Below are positions 34,245-43,000 of a stretch of DNA of 45,105 bases, piece by piece; position 1 is the stretch's first letter; each line of letters begins with the position of its first letter. A program made the position numbers and the translations under genes. The DNA is from Rhodocyclales bacterium (GTDB lineage: Bacteria > Pseudomonadota > Gammaproteobacteria > Burkholderiales > Rhodocyclaceae): contig JAPLQZ010000068.1 of NCBI GenBank assembly GCA_026399415.1, positions 1-45,105 of the forward strand. The letters are read 5' to 3'. The notes below the pieces were generated by a model that was given only the letters and a program-made list of their open reading frames with translations, was not told where the DNA came from and did no database searches.

Positions 34245-36181
34245 AAAAGGAAATCTGGTTCGGCCTCGCCATCCTGGCGGCAGTGGTCATCGGCGTGTTC
34301 GTGCTGATGCCGGCGCCGTCGCAAATGACCAATGGCCACCTGGGCCTCCTGATGCTGGCCCTGATCGTGGTCGCCATCATGATGGGTTTCCCCACCGCGT
34401 TTACCCTGATGGGCATGGGCATGATGTTCGCCTGGTTCGCCTTCCGCAGCGTGAACCCGGACCTGGCGGTACGGCAGACGCTCGACCTGATGGTGCAGCG
34501 AGCCTTTTCGGTGATGTCCAACGACGTGCTGATCTCGATCCCGCTGTTCGTCTTCATGGGCTATCTGGTCGAACGCGCCAACCTGATCGAAAGACTGTTC
34601 AAGAGCTTGCACCTGGCCATGGCCAGAGTGCCGGGATCGCTGGCCGTGGCCACCGTGGTCACCTGCGCGATATTCGCCACCGCTACCGGCATTGTCGGCG
34701 CCGTGGTCACCTTGATGGGCTTGCTGGCGCTGCCGGCCATGCTCAAGGCGGGTTATCAGGTCAGGCTTGCGGCCGGCGCGATCACTGCCGGCGGTTGCCT
34801 GGGAATCCTGATCCCGCCCTCGGTATTGCTGATCGTGTATGGCGCCACCGCCGGTGTCTCGGTGGTGAAACTGTATGCGGGCGCCTTTTTCCCCGGCATC
34901 ATGCTGGCGACGCTGTATGTTGGTTACATCATTGTCGTCGCCAAGCTGAAACCCAGTCTGGCGCCGCCGCTGTCCGCGGAAGACCGGATCGTGGTGCTGC
35001 CGAAATATGCCGAAGATATCAGCCGGACTTTTGGCAACAATGTCGTAAGGGGTCTGATTGCAGCGCTGAAGAGCAATCTCAATCCCGATGTGCCGAGTCG
35101 CACGCTGGCGAAGCAATTGCTCATCGCTTTGTTGCCGGCACTGTTCTTTACTGCGGCAATGGGCTGGACCTATCGCATGGTTACCGAGCCGCCCGAGGCG
35201 ATTTCAGCCGACGCCGTCGAAATGGGTACCGGGTTTGATAGCGGGGACGCCAAGTCCGACAGCAGTGGTTTGCAGGAGCCGCCGCAAGAAGGTGGGCTCA
35301 AGGAACCTCCACCGGAAGGCGGGCTCAAGGAACCCCCGGCGACTGCGGTTGAACAGAAGCCGGCCCCAGTGGCTGCACCAGTAGCGAAGCCGGTGACGGC
35401 TGCAGAAACGGCACCGGCCGAGCGCCTGCCGGCGCCAATGGGTTACTGGATTACCTTTGGCATCGGGGTTGCGTCGCTGGCGGTTTTCTATGCCATCTTC
35501 ACCTTCGCCCGGCTGGAAATCTTCAAGATGCTGTTGGGATCGTTTTTCCCGCTGGCGATGCTGATTCTGGCGGTGCTCGGTACCATCGTCTTCGGCCTGG
35601 CGACGCCGACCGAGGCGGCGGCGATGGGGTCGATGGGTGGCTTGCTGCTGGCGGCCGCCTACGGGCGTCTCAACCTGGGGATAGTCAGGGAATCGGTGTT
35701 TCTCACCGCCAAGACCAGCGCCATGGTGTGCTGGCTGTTCGTCGGCTCGTCGATCTTTTCGGCGGCGTTTGCCCTGCTCGGCGGCCAGGAGATCATCAAC
35801 CAGTGGGTGCTGTCCCTCGATATGACGCCGACGCAATTCATGATCCTGGCCCAGATCATCATCTTCCTGCTCGGATGGCCGCTGGAGTGGACTGAGATCA
35901 TCGTCATCTTCATGCCGATCTTCATCCCGCTGCTGCCGCACTTCAACATCGACCCGCTGTTTTTCGGCCTGCTGGTCGCGCTCAACCTGCAGACGGCCTT
36001 CCTCTCGCCGCCGGTGGCGATGGCGGCTTTCTACCTGAAGGGCGTCTCGCCGCCGCATGTGACGCTGAACCAGATCTTCCTCGGCATGATGCCGTTCATG
36101 GTCATCCAGGTGATAGCACTGATCCTGCTCTATGTCTTCCCGGGCATCGGCTTATGGCTGCCGGGGATACTTTACAAATAG
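34241..36181 (+). CDS. TRAP transporter large permease (DctM) with Pro-rich central insert
   Basis: The protein has 646 residues, against about 430 for classical DctM. The N-terminal half has the usual elements (MMGFPTAFTLMGMGMMFAWF, IPLFVFMGYLVERANLIERLF, GGCLGILIPPSVLLIVYG). Around residues 320-405 an added region contains three copies of a GLQEPPQEG/GLKEPPPEG/GLKEPPAT motif and an Ala-Pro-rich stretch, between a hydrophobic segment (LLIALLPALFFTAAMG) and GYWITFGIGVASLAVFYAIF. The C-terminal half resumes the family pattern (GLATPTEAAAMGSMGGLLLAA, FLLGWPLEWTEIIVIFMPIF, LNLQTAFLSPPVAMAAFYLKG). The insert probably forms an extramembrane loop. DctM carries the solute with sodium. Confidence 0.9.
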   Translation: MKKEIWFGLAILAAVVIGVFVLMPAPSQMTNGHLGLLMLALIVVAIMMGFPTAFTLMGMGMMFAWFAFRSVNPDLAVRQTLDLMVQRAFSVMSNDVLISIPLFVFMGYLVERANLIERLFKSLHLAMARVPGSLAVATVVTCAIFATATGIVGAVVTLMGLLALPAMLKAGYQVRLAAGAITAGGCLGILIPPSVLLIVYGATAGVSVVKLYAGAFFPGIMLATLYVGYIIVVAKLKPSLAPPLSAEDRIVVLPKYAEDISRTFGNNVVRGLIAALKSNLNPDVPSRTLAKQLLIALLPALFFTAAMGWTYRMVTEPPEAISADAVEMGTGFDSGDAKSDSSGLQEPPQEGGLKEPPPEGGLKEPPATAVEQKPAPVAAPVAKPVTAAETAPAERLPAPMGYWITFGIGVASLAVFYAIFTFARLEIFKMLLGSFFPLAMLILAVLGTIVFGLATPTEAAAMGSMGGLLLAAAYGRLNLGIVRESVFLTAKTSAMVCWLFVGSSIFSAAFALLGGQEIINQWVLSLDMTPTQFMILAQIIIFLLGWPLEWTEIIVIFMPIFIPLLPHFNIDPLFFGLLVALNLQTAFLSPPVAMAAFYLKGVSPPHVTLNQIFLGMMPFMVIQVIALILLYVFPGIGLWLPGILYK

Positions 36182-36193
36182 GGCTGGCAAAGC

Positions 36194-37375
36194 GTGATTG
36201 AGTTCGGAACGCCGGCCTTCTGGCTGGCGCTGTTGCAGATCATCGGCGTCAATATCGTGCTGTCGGGCGATAACGCCGTGGTCATAGCGCTGGCTGCGCG
36301 CTCGCTGCCTCCCTTGCAGCAGAAGAAGGCGATTTTCTGGGGCAGCAGCGCGGCGGTGGTGATGCGCATCATCCTCACCGTCGTCGCCGTCGAGCTGCTC
36401 AAGTTGCCGGTACTCAAACTGATCGGCGCCTTGCTGCTGCTCTGGATTGCCGTGCAGTTGCTGTTGCCCGAGGAGGATGGCGAAGGCGAAGGACAGGCGA
36501 TCTCGAGCATGGCGGCCGCCATCCGCACGATTCTGATTGCCGACCTGGTGATGAGCCTGGACAACGTCATCGGCGTGGCGGCGGTGGCCAAGGGCAGCCT
36601 GCTGCTGCTCATCATCGGCTTGGCGATCAGCATCCCGCTGGTGATATTCGCCAGCACCCTGCTGCTCAAGGTCATGGAGCGTTACCCGATCATCGTCACG
36701 CTCGGTGCGGCGCTGCTCGGCTACGTCGCCGGAGAAATGGCGGTGACCGATCCGCTGGTGGCCGTCTGGATCGAGGCCAATGCCACCTGGTTGCATACCG
36801 TGCTGCCGGTCGCCGGTGTGGTCATCGTGATCGGGCTGGGCAAGCTGCTGGCGGCCCGTGCCGAGGCCGGGGAGGAAGAGCGGCCGCTGGTCGAAATCGA
36901 AGGCACGCCCGGAGAATCCACCGAGGGGGATACAACCATGCACAAACTGCTGCTGCCTATCGACGGCTCCGATGCCTCGCTGCGGGCGGTCGATCGATTG
37001 CTGACCATGCGCGCCTGGTACAAGGAACCGCTGGAGGTCCATCTGCTCAACGTCCAGCATGTTCTGCACAAGGATGTTTCGCAGTTCGTCTCGGCCGAGG
37101 ACATGAAAGGCTACTACCACGACGAGGGCCTCAAGGAACTGGCTGAAGCGCGGGCGCGGCTGGAGCGCGCCGGCGTGCCCTGCCAGCATCATGTCGTGAT
37201 CGGCGACCTGGCGGCAGAGACCATCGCCCATTTCGTCCGCGACCACGGCATCGGCCAGGTTCTGATGTGCACCCACGGCCGCTCGGCCGTCGCCGACCTT
37301 GTGCTCGGCTCGGTCGCCAAGGGCATGCTGCAGCACACCGACGTGCCGGTGACGCTGGTCAGGGCTGTCGCATAA
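36194..37375 (+). CDS. TerC-family membrane protein fused to a universal stress protein domain
   Basis: The protein has 393 residues from a GTG at 36194. Residues 1-225 are a TerC/YjbE-type integral membrane domain with two acidic signature motifs, NIVLSGDNAVVIALAAR and LVMSLDNVIGVAAVAKG, of the kind linked to manganese or other cation export. After a charged linker (EEERPLVEIEGTPGE) a UspA fold begins at MHKLLLPIDGSDASLRAV (about 248) and ends with the nucleotide loop GQVLMCTHGRSAVADLVLGSVAKGML. GAGGGGG lies 7 bases upstream of the internal ATG (36938), so a free UspA could also be made. The fused domain may sense nucleotides and control the membrane part (inferred). Confidence 0.88.
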   Translation: MIEFGTPAFWLALLQIIGVNIVLSGDNAVVIALAARSLPPLQQKKAIFWGSSAAVVMRIILTVVAVELLKLPVLKLIGALLLLWIAVQLLLPEEDGEGEGQAISSMAAAIRTILIADLVMSLDNVIGVAAVAKGSLLLLIIGLAISIPLVIFASTLLLKVMERYPIIVTLGAALLGYVAGEMAVTDPLVAVWIEANATWLHTVLPVAGVVIVIGLGKLLAARAEAGEEERPLVEIEGTPGESTEGDTTMHKLLLPIDGSDASLRAVDRLLTMRAWYKEPLEVHLLNVQHVLHKDVSQFVSAEDMKGYYHDEGLKELAEARARLERAGVPCQHHVVIGDLAAETIAHFVRDHGIGQVLMCTHGRSAVADLVLGSVAKGMLQHTDVPVTLVRAVA

Positions 37376-37393
37376 AAGCAAAGCGAGGACATC

Positions 37394-38368
37394 ATGAAAC
37401 CCAGGATATTGGTTAGCCGGGCCGTCTTTCCGGAGGTGATTGCACGTCTTGCCGGGCATTTCGAGGTCGACGACAATCAGGCCGATGTCATTCTCGGCGT
37501 CGCGGGGCTGAAAGTGCGGCTGATGGACAAGGTGGGCGCCCTGACGGCAGCCACCGATCCGCTGACGGCGGAAGTGATAGCCGCGGCGCCGAAGCTCAAG
37601 GCCCTCTGCAATTTCGCTGTCGGCTACAACAACATCGATCTCGCCGCCTGTTCAAAAGCCGGGGTCATGGCGACCAACACGCCGGGCGTGCTCGACGACA
37701 CCACCGCCGATCTGGCCTGGGCGCTGCTGATGGCGACGGCGCGGCGCCTGCCTGCCGCCGAACGCTGGCTGCGCAACGGCGAGTGGAAGGGCTGGGAGTT
37801 CGTGCAGTGGCTGGGCACGGATGTGCATCACGCCACGCTCGGCATCCTCGGCATGGGACGCATCGGGCAGACGGTGGCGCGCCGCGCGCTGGGTTTCGAC
37901 ATGAAGGTGATCTACCACAAGCGCACGCCGCTTTCCGCCGAGACCGAGGCCGCCTGCCGGGCGACCTGGGTGGACAAGGCAACGCTGCTGCGCGAGTCGG
38001 ATTTCCTGGTGCTGCTGCTGCCCTACACGCCGGAAAATCATCACCTGATCGGCGCCGCCGAACTGGCGCTGATGAAGCCGACGGCGCACCTGATCAACGT
38101 CGCCCGCGGCGGCATTGTCGATGACGAGGCGCTGATTTCGGCGTTGCGCCAGCGCCGACTCTGCGGTGCCGGGCTTGATGTCTACGAGGGCGAGCCGAAG
38201 TTCAATCCGGGCTTTCTCGAACTCGACAACGTGGCCCTGACCCCGCACATCGGGTCCTCGTCCCGCGCCACGCGCATGGCGATGGCGATGACCGCGGCCG
38301 ACAACCTGATCGCCGTCCTCTCCGGCCAGCGGCCACCGAATCTGCTGAACCCCGAAGTCTTCAGATGA
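37394..38368 (+). CDS. D-2-hydroxyacid dehydrogenase (glyoxylate/hydroxypyruvate reductase-like)
   Basis: The protein has 324 residues. The nucleotide-binding motif is LGILGMGRIGQTVARRALGF (G-x-G-x-x-G). Catalytic residues are visible: Arg in NVARGGIVDDEAL, Glu in VYEGEPKFNPGFLELDNV and His in LTPHIGSSSRATR. The N-terminal KPRILVSRAVFPEVIARL is typical of GhrB/glycerate dehydrogenases. It reduces 2-oxo acids such as glyoxylate or hydroxypyruvate with NAD(P)H. Its closeness to the TRAP operon suggests use of the transported acid, though a TerC-UspA gene lies between. The segment RQRRLCGAG is encoded over a copy of the dispersed 14-mer. It overlaps the MFS gene by ATGA. Confidence 0.9.
   Translation: MKPRILVSRAVFPEVIARLAGHFEVDDNQADVILGVAGLKVRLMDKVGALTAATDPLTAEVIAAAPKLKALCNFAVGYNNIDLAACSKAGVMATNTPGVLDDTTADLAWALLMATARRLPAAERWLRNGEWKGWEFVQWLGTDVHHATLGILGMGRIGQTVARRALGFDMKVIYHKRTPLSAETEAACRATWVDKATLLRESDFLVLLLPYTPENHHLIGAAELALMKPTAHLINVARGGIVDDEALISALRQRRLCGAGLDVYEGEPKFNPGFLELDNVALTPHIGSSSRATRMAMAMTAADNLIAVLSGQRPPNLLNPEVFR
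38147..38160 (+). repeat. Copy of dispersed 14-mer inside the dehydrogenase gene
   Basis: Exact CGCCAGCGCCGACT, followed by CTG. It encodes the RQRRL segment just before the conserved GAGLDVYEGEP, a position where related enzymes vary. Confidence 0.55.
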
Positions 38369-39636
38369 GCACGGTCGCCACCCGGCCGGCCGTGCTGCTC
38401 GGCCTCGGCGTGGCGGTTGCTGCCTACCTGCTGTCCTTCTTCCACCGCGTCGCACCGGCGGCAATCTCCGGCGATCTGCAGGTCAGCTTTGCCATCGGCG
38501 GTGCGCAACTCGGCACGCTGGCGGCGACCTATTTCTACGTCTATACGTTGATGCAGATTCCGACCGGGGTGCTCGCCGACACCCTGGGGCCGCGCCGCAT
38601 CCTGTTCTGGGGCGGGCTGGTGGCCGGCATCGGGGCGATCCTGTTCGGCCTCGCACCGAGTTTCGAACTGGCCTTTGCCGGCCGCACGCTGGTCGGCCTC
38701 GGTGTTTCGGTGACCTTCATCGCCATGCTCAAGCTGCTGGCCATTGGTTTCGAAGAACGGCGCTTTGCCACCCTGACTGGCCTGTGCATGCTGATCGGCA
38801 ATCTCGGTTCGATCCTGGCCGGCGCGCCGCTGGCCTGGGCGACGCAGGCCGCCGGCTGGCGTCAGGTCTTTGTCGTGGTCGGTCTGTTGTCCTTCGCGCT
38901 GGCCTTTGCCAGCCGCGCCTGGGTCATCGAGACGCCTGCCGGCAAGGTGGACCGCGCGGCGTGGCTGGCGGGTCTCGTCGCGGTGCTGAAGAACCGCAGG
39001 ACCTGGCCCGGCTTTTTCGCCAATGCCGGGCTGTCCGGGGCCTTCTTCGCCTTTGCCGGATTGTGGGCGGTGCCCTACCTGACGCAGATGCACGGCATGA
39101 CGCGCGCCACCGCTTCCAGTCATGTAAGCATTTACTTCCTCGGCTTTGCTTTCGGCTCGGCCTTGTGGGGGCGGGTATCGGACGCCCTGGGGCGACGCAA
39201 GTCGGTGGCCCTGGCGGTCTCGGGGCTGCATGTCATCGGCTGGATTGTCTGGTTGTGGGCGACCCGACCGGGGGAAAGCGCATTGCCGCCGGCGGCGACC
39301 TATGCCTTGTGCATAGTTATGGGCCTGGCTACGGCGGGATTTACGCTGTCCTGGGCCAGCGCCAAGGAAGTCAATCCACCGCAGCTCTCGGGCATGGCCA
39401 CCAGCGTGGTGAACGTCGGTATCTTTCTCGGCCCGGCGATACTGCAACCGATGGTCGGCTGGCTCATGGAGCGCACCTGGGATGGCAGAATGGAAGCCGG
39501 CGTGCGCATCTACTCTGCCGCCGACTGGCGCAATGGATTGATGCTGCTAACCGCCGCCGCTGCCGCCGGATGGCTCGCTACCTTGCTGGTAACAGAGACA
39601 GGCTGCCGGAATATCTGGCAGAAGGAGAAAACGTGA
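38365..39636 (+). CDS. MFS transporter
   Basis: The protein has 423 residues with 12 predicted helices. Helix 1 contains AYLLSFFHRVAPAAI. The loop 2-3 motif is GVLADTLGPRRILFWGG, followed by GRTLVGLGVSVTFIAMLKLLA, and the repeat in the second half is GRVSDALGRRKSVALAVSG. It belongs to the general MFS-1 group, and the substrate is unknown. It is translationally coupled to the dehydrogenase upstream (ATGA) and to the chelatase downstream (GTGA), so all three are one operon. Uptake or export of a hydroxy acid is possible but unsupported. Confidence 0.88.
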   Translation: MSTVATRPAVLLGLGVAVAAYLLSFFHRVAPAAISGDLQVSFAIGGAQLGTLAATYFYVYTLMQIPTGVLADTLGPRRILFWGGLVAGIGAILFGLAPSFELAFAGRTLVGLGVSVTFIAMLKLLAIGFEERRFATLTGLCMLIGNLGSILAGAPLAWATQAAGWRQVFVVVGLLSFALAFASRAWVIETPAGKVDRAAWLAGLVAVLKNRRTWPGFFANAGLSGAFFAFAGLWAVPYLTQMHGMTRATASSHVSIYFLGFAFGSALWGRVSDALGRRKSVALAVSGLHVIGWIVWLWATRPGESALPPAATYALCIVMGLATAGFTLSWASAKEVNPPQLSGMATSVVNVGIFLGPAILQPMVGWLMERTWDGRMEAGVRIYSAADWRNGLMLLTAAAAAGWLATLLVTETGCRNIWQKEKT

Positions 39637-40019
39637 AAGGCATACTTCTGTTCGGTCACGGTGCGCGCAATCCGGAGTGGGCGCAGCCGTTTCATCGCAT
39701 CCGCGACGCCATTCTGGCACGCGAGCCGGAGGCGCTGGTCGAGCCGGGGTTTCTCGAACTGACGCGGCCGAGCTTTGACGAGGGAGTGGATTGTCTGGTT
39801 CGCCAGGGTGCAACGAAAATCGTCGTCGTGCCGATTTTCATGGCGGCTGGCAGCCATGTCAAAAAGGATCTGCCGCAGATGGCCGCCAATGCCATGGATC
39901 GTCATGCCGGGCTGGTGATCTCCCTTGCCGCGCCGGTGGGCGAGGCCGAACCGGTGCTGGCGGCGATGGCGGACTATGCGTTAAGCGTCGATCCAGATGA
40001 CGAAGGCGCGGAAAGATAA
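39633..40019 (+). CDS. Small CbiX/SirB-type sirohydrochlorin chelatase
   Basis: The protein has 128 residues from a GTG at 39633 with AAGGAG upstream, and overlaps the MFS stop (GTGA). It is a single-domain class II chelatase: GILLFGHGARNPEWAQPF holds the first catalytic His, and VVVPIFMAAGSHVKKDLP the second. Its length fits the short CbiX(S) form that works as a homodimer. It inserts cobalt or iron into sirohydrochlorin. Since heme d1 of the nearby NirS is derived from siroheme, a ferrochelatase role is attractive, but metal choice cannot be read from the sequence. Confidence 0.85.
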   Translation: MKGILLFGHGARNPEWAQPFHRIRDAILAREPEALVEPGFLELTRPSFDEGVDCLVRQGATKIVVVPIFMAAGSHVKKDLPQMAANAMDRHAGLVISLAAPVGEAEPVLAAMADYALSVDPDDEGAER

Positions 40020-40023
40020 GCGC

Positions 40024-43000
40024 TCATCCTTGATCGGCCACCTCAAGCGCCGCCCGGATCTCCGCGCACAGCAGTTCGACCGTGGCTTGCAACTGGTCGA
40101 GCAGCTCATCGGCCGGCGCGCCTTGGTTCAAGGTTGCCTCAAGCGCCGCCACAATCGAGTGCAAGCCGGTCATGCCCAGCATGCCGACGCGACCCTTGAT
40201 GGCATGGGCGGCCTGGCGCGCGGCGTCCGGATTGCCAGCGGCGATATCCTGACGAATTTTCGCAGCATAGCCCGGCGCGTCGACGAGAAACTGCGTCAGC
40301 CAGTGCCGGTAGCGCGTCTCGTTGCCGGCGAAGCGGGCGAGGCCGGCTTGCGTATCGATACTGTGCAACGCCGCCAGACCTGTGGCAGGCGTCGCTGCCG
40401 CCTCCGCTATTTCTGCTTCCGGCGAGTCGACAGGCATTTGGTGTTTGGCCACCGGCATCCAGCGCGCCAGCAAGTGCAGGAAGCTGGCCGTCTCGAAGGG
40501 TTTTCCGATATGGTCGTTCATGCCCGCGATGGTGCTGATTTTCTTCTCGTGTTCCATGGTGTGGGCGGTCATGGCGATCAGCGGCAGCTCTGCAAACCCG
40601 TTCCAGCCGCGGATTTCGCGGGCAGCGGTGAGACCGTCCTTGATCGGCATCTGGATGTCCATCAGCACCAGATCGAAGGCCTGCGGACCGAATTGCCGGA
40701 GGATGTCGAGCGCTTCCTGGCCGTTGGTGGCGATGATCGGAGTGATATCGACTGTGGCAAGAAGGGCTTCGACGATCTCGCGATTGAGCGGCTGGTCTTC
40801 CACCAATAGCACCTGCGCATTCCGGTAGCGGGCCGGCAGGGTCTGCTTGCCGGAGGCTTGTGCGACGTCCGGCAGATCGGCGGCATTGCCCAGGCCCAGC
40901 CAGAGCCTGACGCAGAACGTGGTACCGATTCCCTCGCGGCTGGTGACACTGATATCGCCGTCCATCATTTCTGCCAGACGCCTGGAGAGCGCCAGTCCGA
41001 GGCCGGTACCGCCGAACTTGCGGTTTACCGACGCATCAGCCTGGGCGAAGGGCTGGAACAGGCGCGCGATGCTCTCTTCGGCCAGCCCGATGCCGGTGTC
41101 CTCGACCTCGATCCTGAGGCAGATACGATGCTCTTCCCGGGCAGTTACGTCGATGCGCAGTTCGACGCGGCCCGCGACAGTGAACTTGATGGCATTGGAG
41201 AGCAGATTGAGCAGGACCTGCTCGATCCGCAAGGGGTCGCCCAGCAGCACATCCGGTACCCCTGCATCGATCCGCTCGATCAGATCCAGACCTTTTTCCG
41301 TCGCGCGGTACGCCATCACGGATCGGCTGCGCTGTATCAGGTCGCGCAGGCTGAAACTGGTCGCCTCGAACTCCATGTGGCCGGCGGCGATCTTCGACAG
41401 ATCGAGCAGGTCGTTGATGATGCCGGCGAGGCTCTTGCCGGCGCCGGTGACCTTGTCCAGGTAGTCCTGCTGTTTCGGGTCGGTACTGATGCGCCGCGCC
41501 AGTTCGGAAAGGCCTATCACGGCATTCAGCGGCGTGCGCAGTTCGTGGCTGACGTTGGCGAGGAAGGCATCCTTGGCCAGATCGGCCGCCTTTGCCGCCT
41601 CCAGCGCTGTACTCAGATCGGCGGTGCGTGTCTGCACCAGAATTTCCAGATGCGCCCGATGCTGTTCCAGTTCATCTTCGCTGCGCTTGCGCTCGGTGAT
41701 GTCTTCCTTGACGGCGAGGAAGTGGGTGACCTGGTTCAGGTCGCCGATGATCGGCGAGATGGAGACGTCTTCCCAGAGCAGTTCACCGTTCTTGCGCTTG
41801 TTGCGCACGACGCCGCGCCACTCCTTGCCGGCCAGAATCGTTTGCCAAAGCTCCTGATAGGTCTCGCGCGGCGTTTCGCCGGATTGGAGCAGGCGCGGAT
41901 TTCGTCCCAGCACTTCGTCCGAGCTGTAGCCCGAGACCTGGCTGAACCGCGGGTTCACGTACTCGATCAGCCCTTCGCGGTTGGTGATGAGGATGGATAC
42001 CGGACTTTGCTCGACGGCCTGCAGCAGTTTGTGCACTTCCTGCTCGGCGCGGTGGCGTTCCGAAATGTCGGCATAAATCCAGATGCTGCCTTCCTGCGGC
42101 TGCGCGGGATCGATGGCACGGCCGTTCAGGGCGCCGTGGAACAGGCTGCCGTCCTTGTGTTTCAGCATCATCTCGGTGCTGAAGTTTCTGCCCTCGGCCA
42201 CCGCCTGGTAGGCGGACACGCCGATGTCGGCGAAGGTCTGGTCCGAGTCATAGAACACCCGCGACAATTCCCCGATCAGTTCGCCGGGGCCATAGCCGAA
42301 AATCTCCTCGAGGCGACGATTGCAGGAAATGACGCGCCGGTGCCTGAGCAGGACGATACCGACCAGGGCATTGTCGAGGATGGTTTCGCGTTCCACCAGC
42401 AGCGCGCGGGCGTGTTCTTCCGACTGCCGCAGTGCCTGTTCCGCTTCGTCCCGCTCGAGGCAGATGGCGGCGAGACTGGATACCAGCTCGATGACCCTAA
42501 TTTCATTCGCCTCGGGGGAGCGCGGGCTGCCATAGTAGATGGCCAGCGTGCCCAGCACCTTGCCGGCGGACGAGATGATCGGTTGCGACCAGCAGGCGCG
42601 CAAACCCTCGGCGGCGGCCAACTCGCGCCAGGCTTGCCAGTAGGGGTGGCTCGCGATGTCCGCGACGACGACGCGACTGGCGGTGAACGCCGCCGTGCCG
42701 CAGGAGCCGACTCCTTGACCTATCTCCAGCCCGTCAACCGCTTTCGTGCAGGCATCCGACAGCGATGAACTGCAGGCGTTGAAAAGCTTGCCCTGCGCCC
42801 GGTCCAGTCGCTGGAGAGTGCAGATACTTTCGGGCAATTCGGCCTCGGCCATGGCGATCATCAACTTCAGCGTTTCCGCCAGCGGGGTGGCGTTGGCGAT
42901 GGCTTCCAGAATCCGGTTGCGGCTTTGTTCGCGACGGCCGTCTTGCCTCCGGGCCGTGATGTCTTCACTCACCGCGACGTAGTGGGTGATCGCGCCCAGA

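Noticed and set aside
38784-39632. Upstream extension of the small chelatase frame through the MFS gene
   Set aside because: The chelatase fold begins at GILLFGHG. The upstream part is a shadow of the MFS gene.
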